This document shows positions 5,992 to 6,003 of a stretch of DNA of 6,003 nt, piece after piece. The number at the start of each line of letters is the position of its first letter. The stretch's first letter is position 1. The position numbers and the translations under genes were made by a program. The notes under the pieces were generated by a model. That model saw only the letters and a program-made list of their open reading frames with translations. It had not been told where the DNA came from and made no database searches. The stretch is from Lachnospiraceae bacterium (GTDB taxonomy: Bacteria; Bacillota; Clostridia; Lachnospirales; Lachnospiraceae), in assembly GCA_016282215.1 (NCBI GenBank), contig JAEEKC010000031.1, forward strand, positions 1-6,003. The letters run 5' to 3'.

Positions 5992-6003
5992 AAGAATACT
6001 TTG
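5988..6003 (+). CDS. start of an unidentified gene, coupled to the kinase (cut by the right edge)
   Basis: ATG 5988-5990 overlaps the kinase TGA (5989-5991) as ATGA and is preceded by an AAGGAGG site. Only MKEYF can be read, so the product cannot be identified. The overlap implies co-translation with the kinase. A response regulator or another signalling partner of the relay is a reasonable guess from context alone. Confidence 0.6.

Overview
The window looks like a chromosomal segment from a mid-GC Clostridia member, most likely a Lachnospiraceae-type gut anaerobe. This is inferred from strong AGGAGG-type Shine-Dalgarno sites, tight same-strand gene packing with ATGA stop/start overlaps, and a MurR/RpiR regulator coupled to an HI0933/BaiN-type flavoprotein. 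I see no IS element, phage gene, tRNA, rRNA or CRISPR array.

Layout. Positions 1-149 (minus strand) hold the first 49 codons of an EamA/DMT-type membrane transporter that runs off the left edge. Positions 150-372 are a divergent control region. It contains two good sigma-A-like promoters placed back to back: TTTACG-17-TATACT towards the transporter and TTGACG-17-TAAAAT towards the regulator. It also has an imperfect palindrome just downstream of the rightward start, and a T9 tract inside the spacer of the leftward promoter. From 373 everything reads rightward: a TetR/AcrR-type repressor (373-927), a MurR/RpiR-type HTH-SIS regulator (992-1972), an HI0933/BaiN-like FAD flavoprotein overlapping it by 4 bp (1969-3285), a six-TM hybrid histidine kinase (3367-5991), and the first five codons of another gene overlapping the kinase by 4 bp (5988-6003).

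How the parts may work together. The TetR protein probably controls the divergent transporter and itself. The RpiR regulator and flavoprotein are translationally coupled, so the oxidoreductase is probably made alongside a metabolite-sensing regulator. The kinase carries HisKA (H199), HATPase, a receiver-like domain without a phospho-acceptor, a true receiver (D610) and an HPt domain (H789). This makes a complete H-D-H relay with no output domain, so the final recipient lies elsewhere, possibly in the coupled downstream gene. An 81-bp gap before the kinase holds two direct copies of an ATGA-NN-TCAT palindrome 12 bp apart, which may be an operator.

No clearly novel multi-gene system is visible. 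The better leads are the degenerate receiver in the kinase, the homopolymer in the transporter promoter and the paired palindromes before the kinase.
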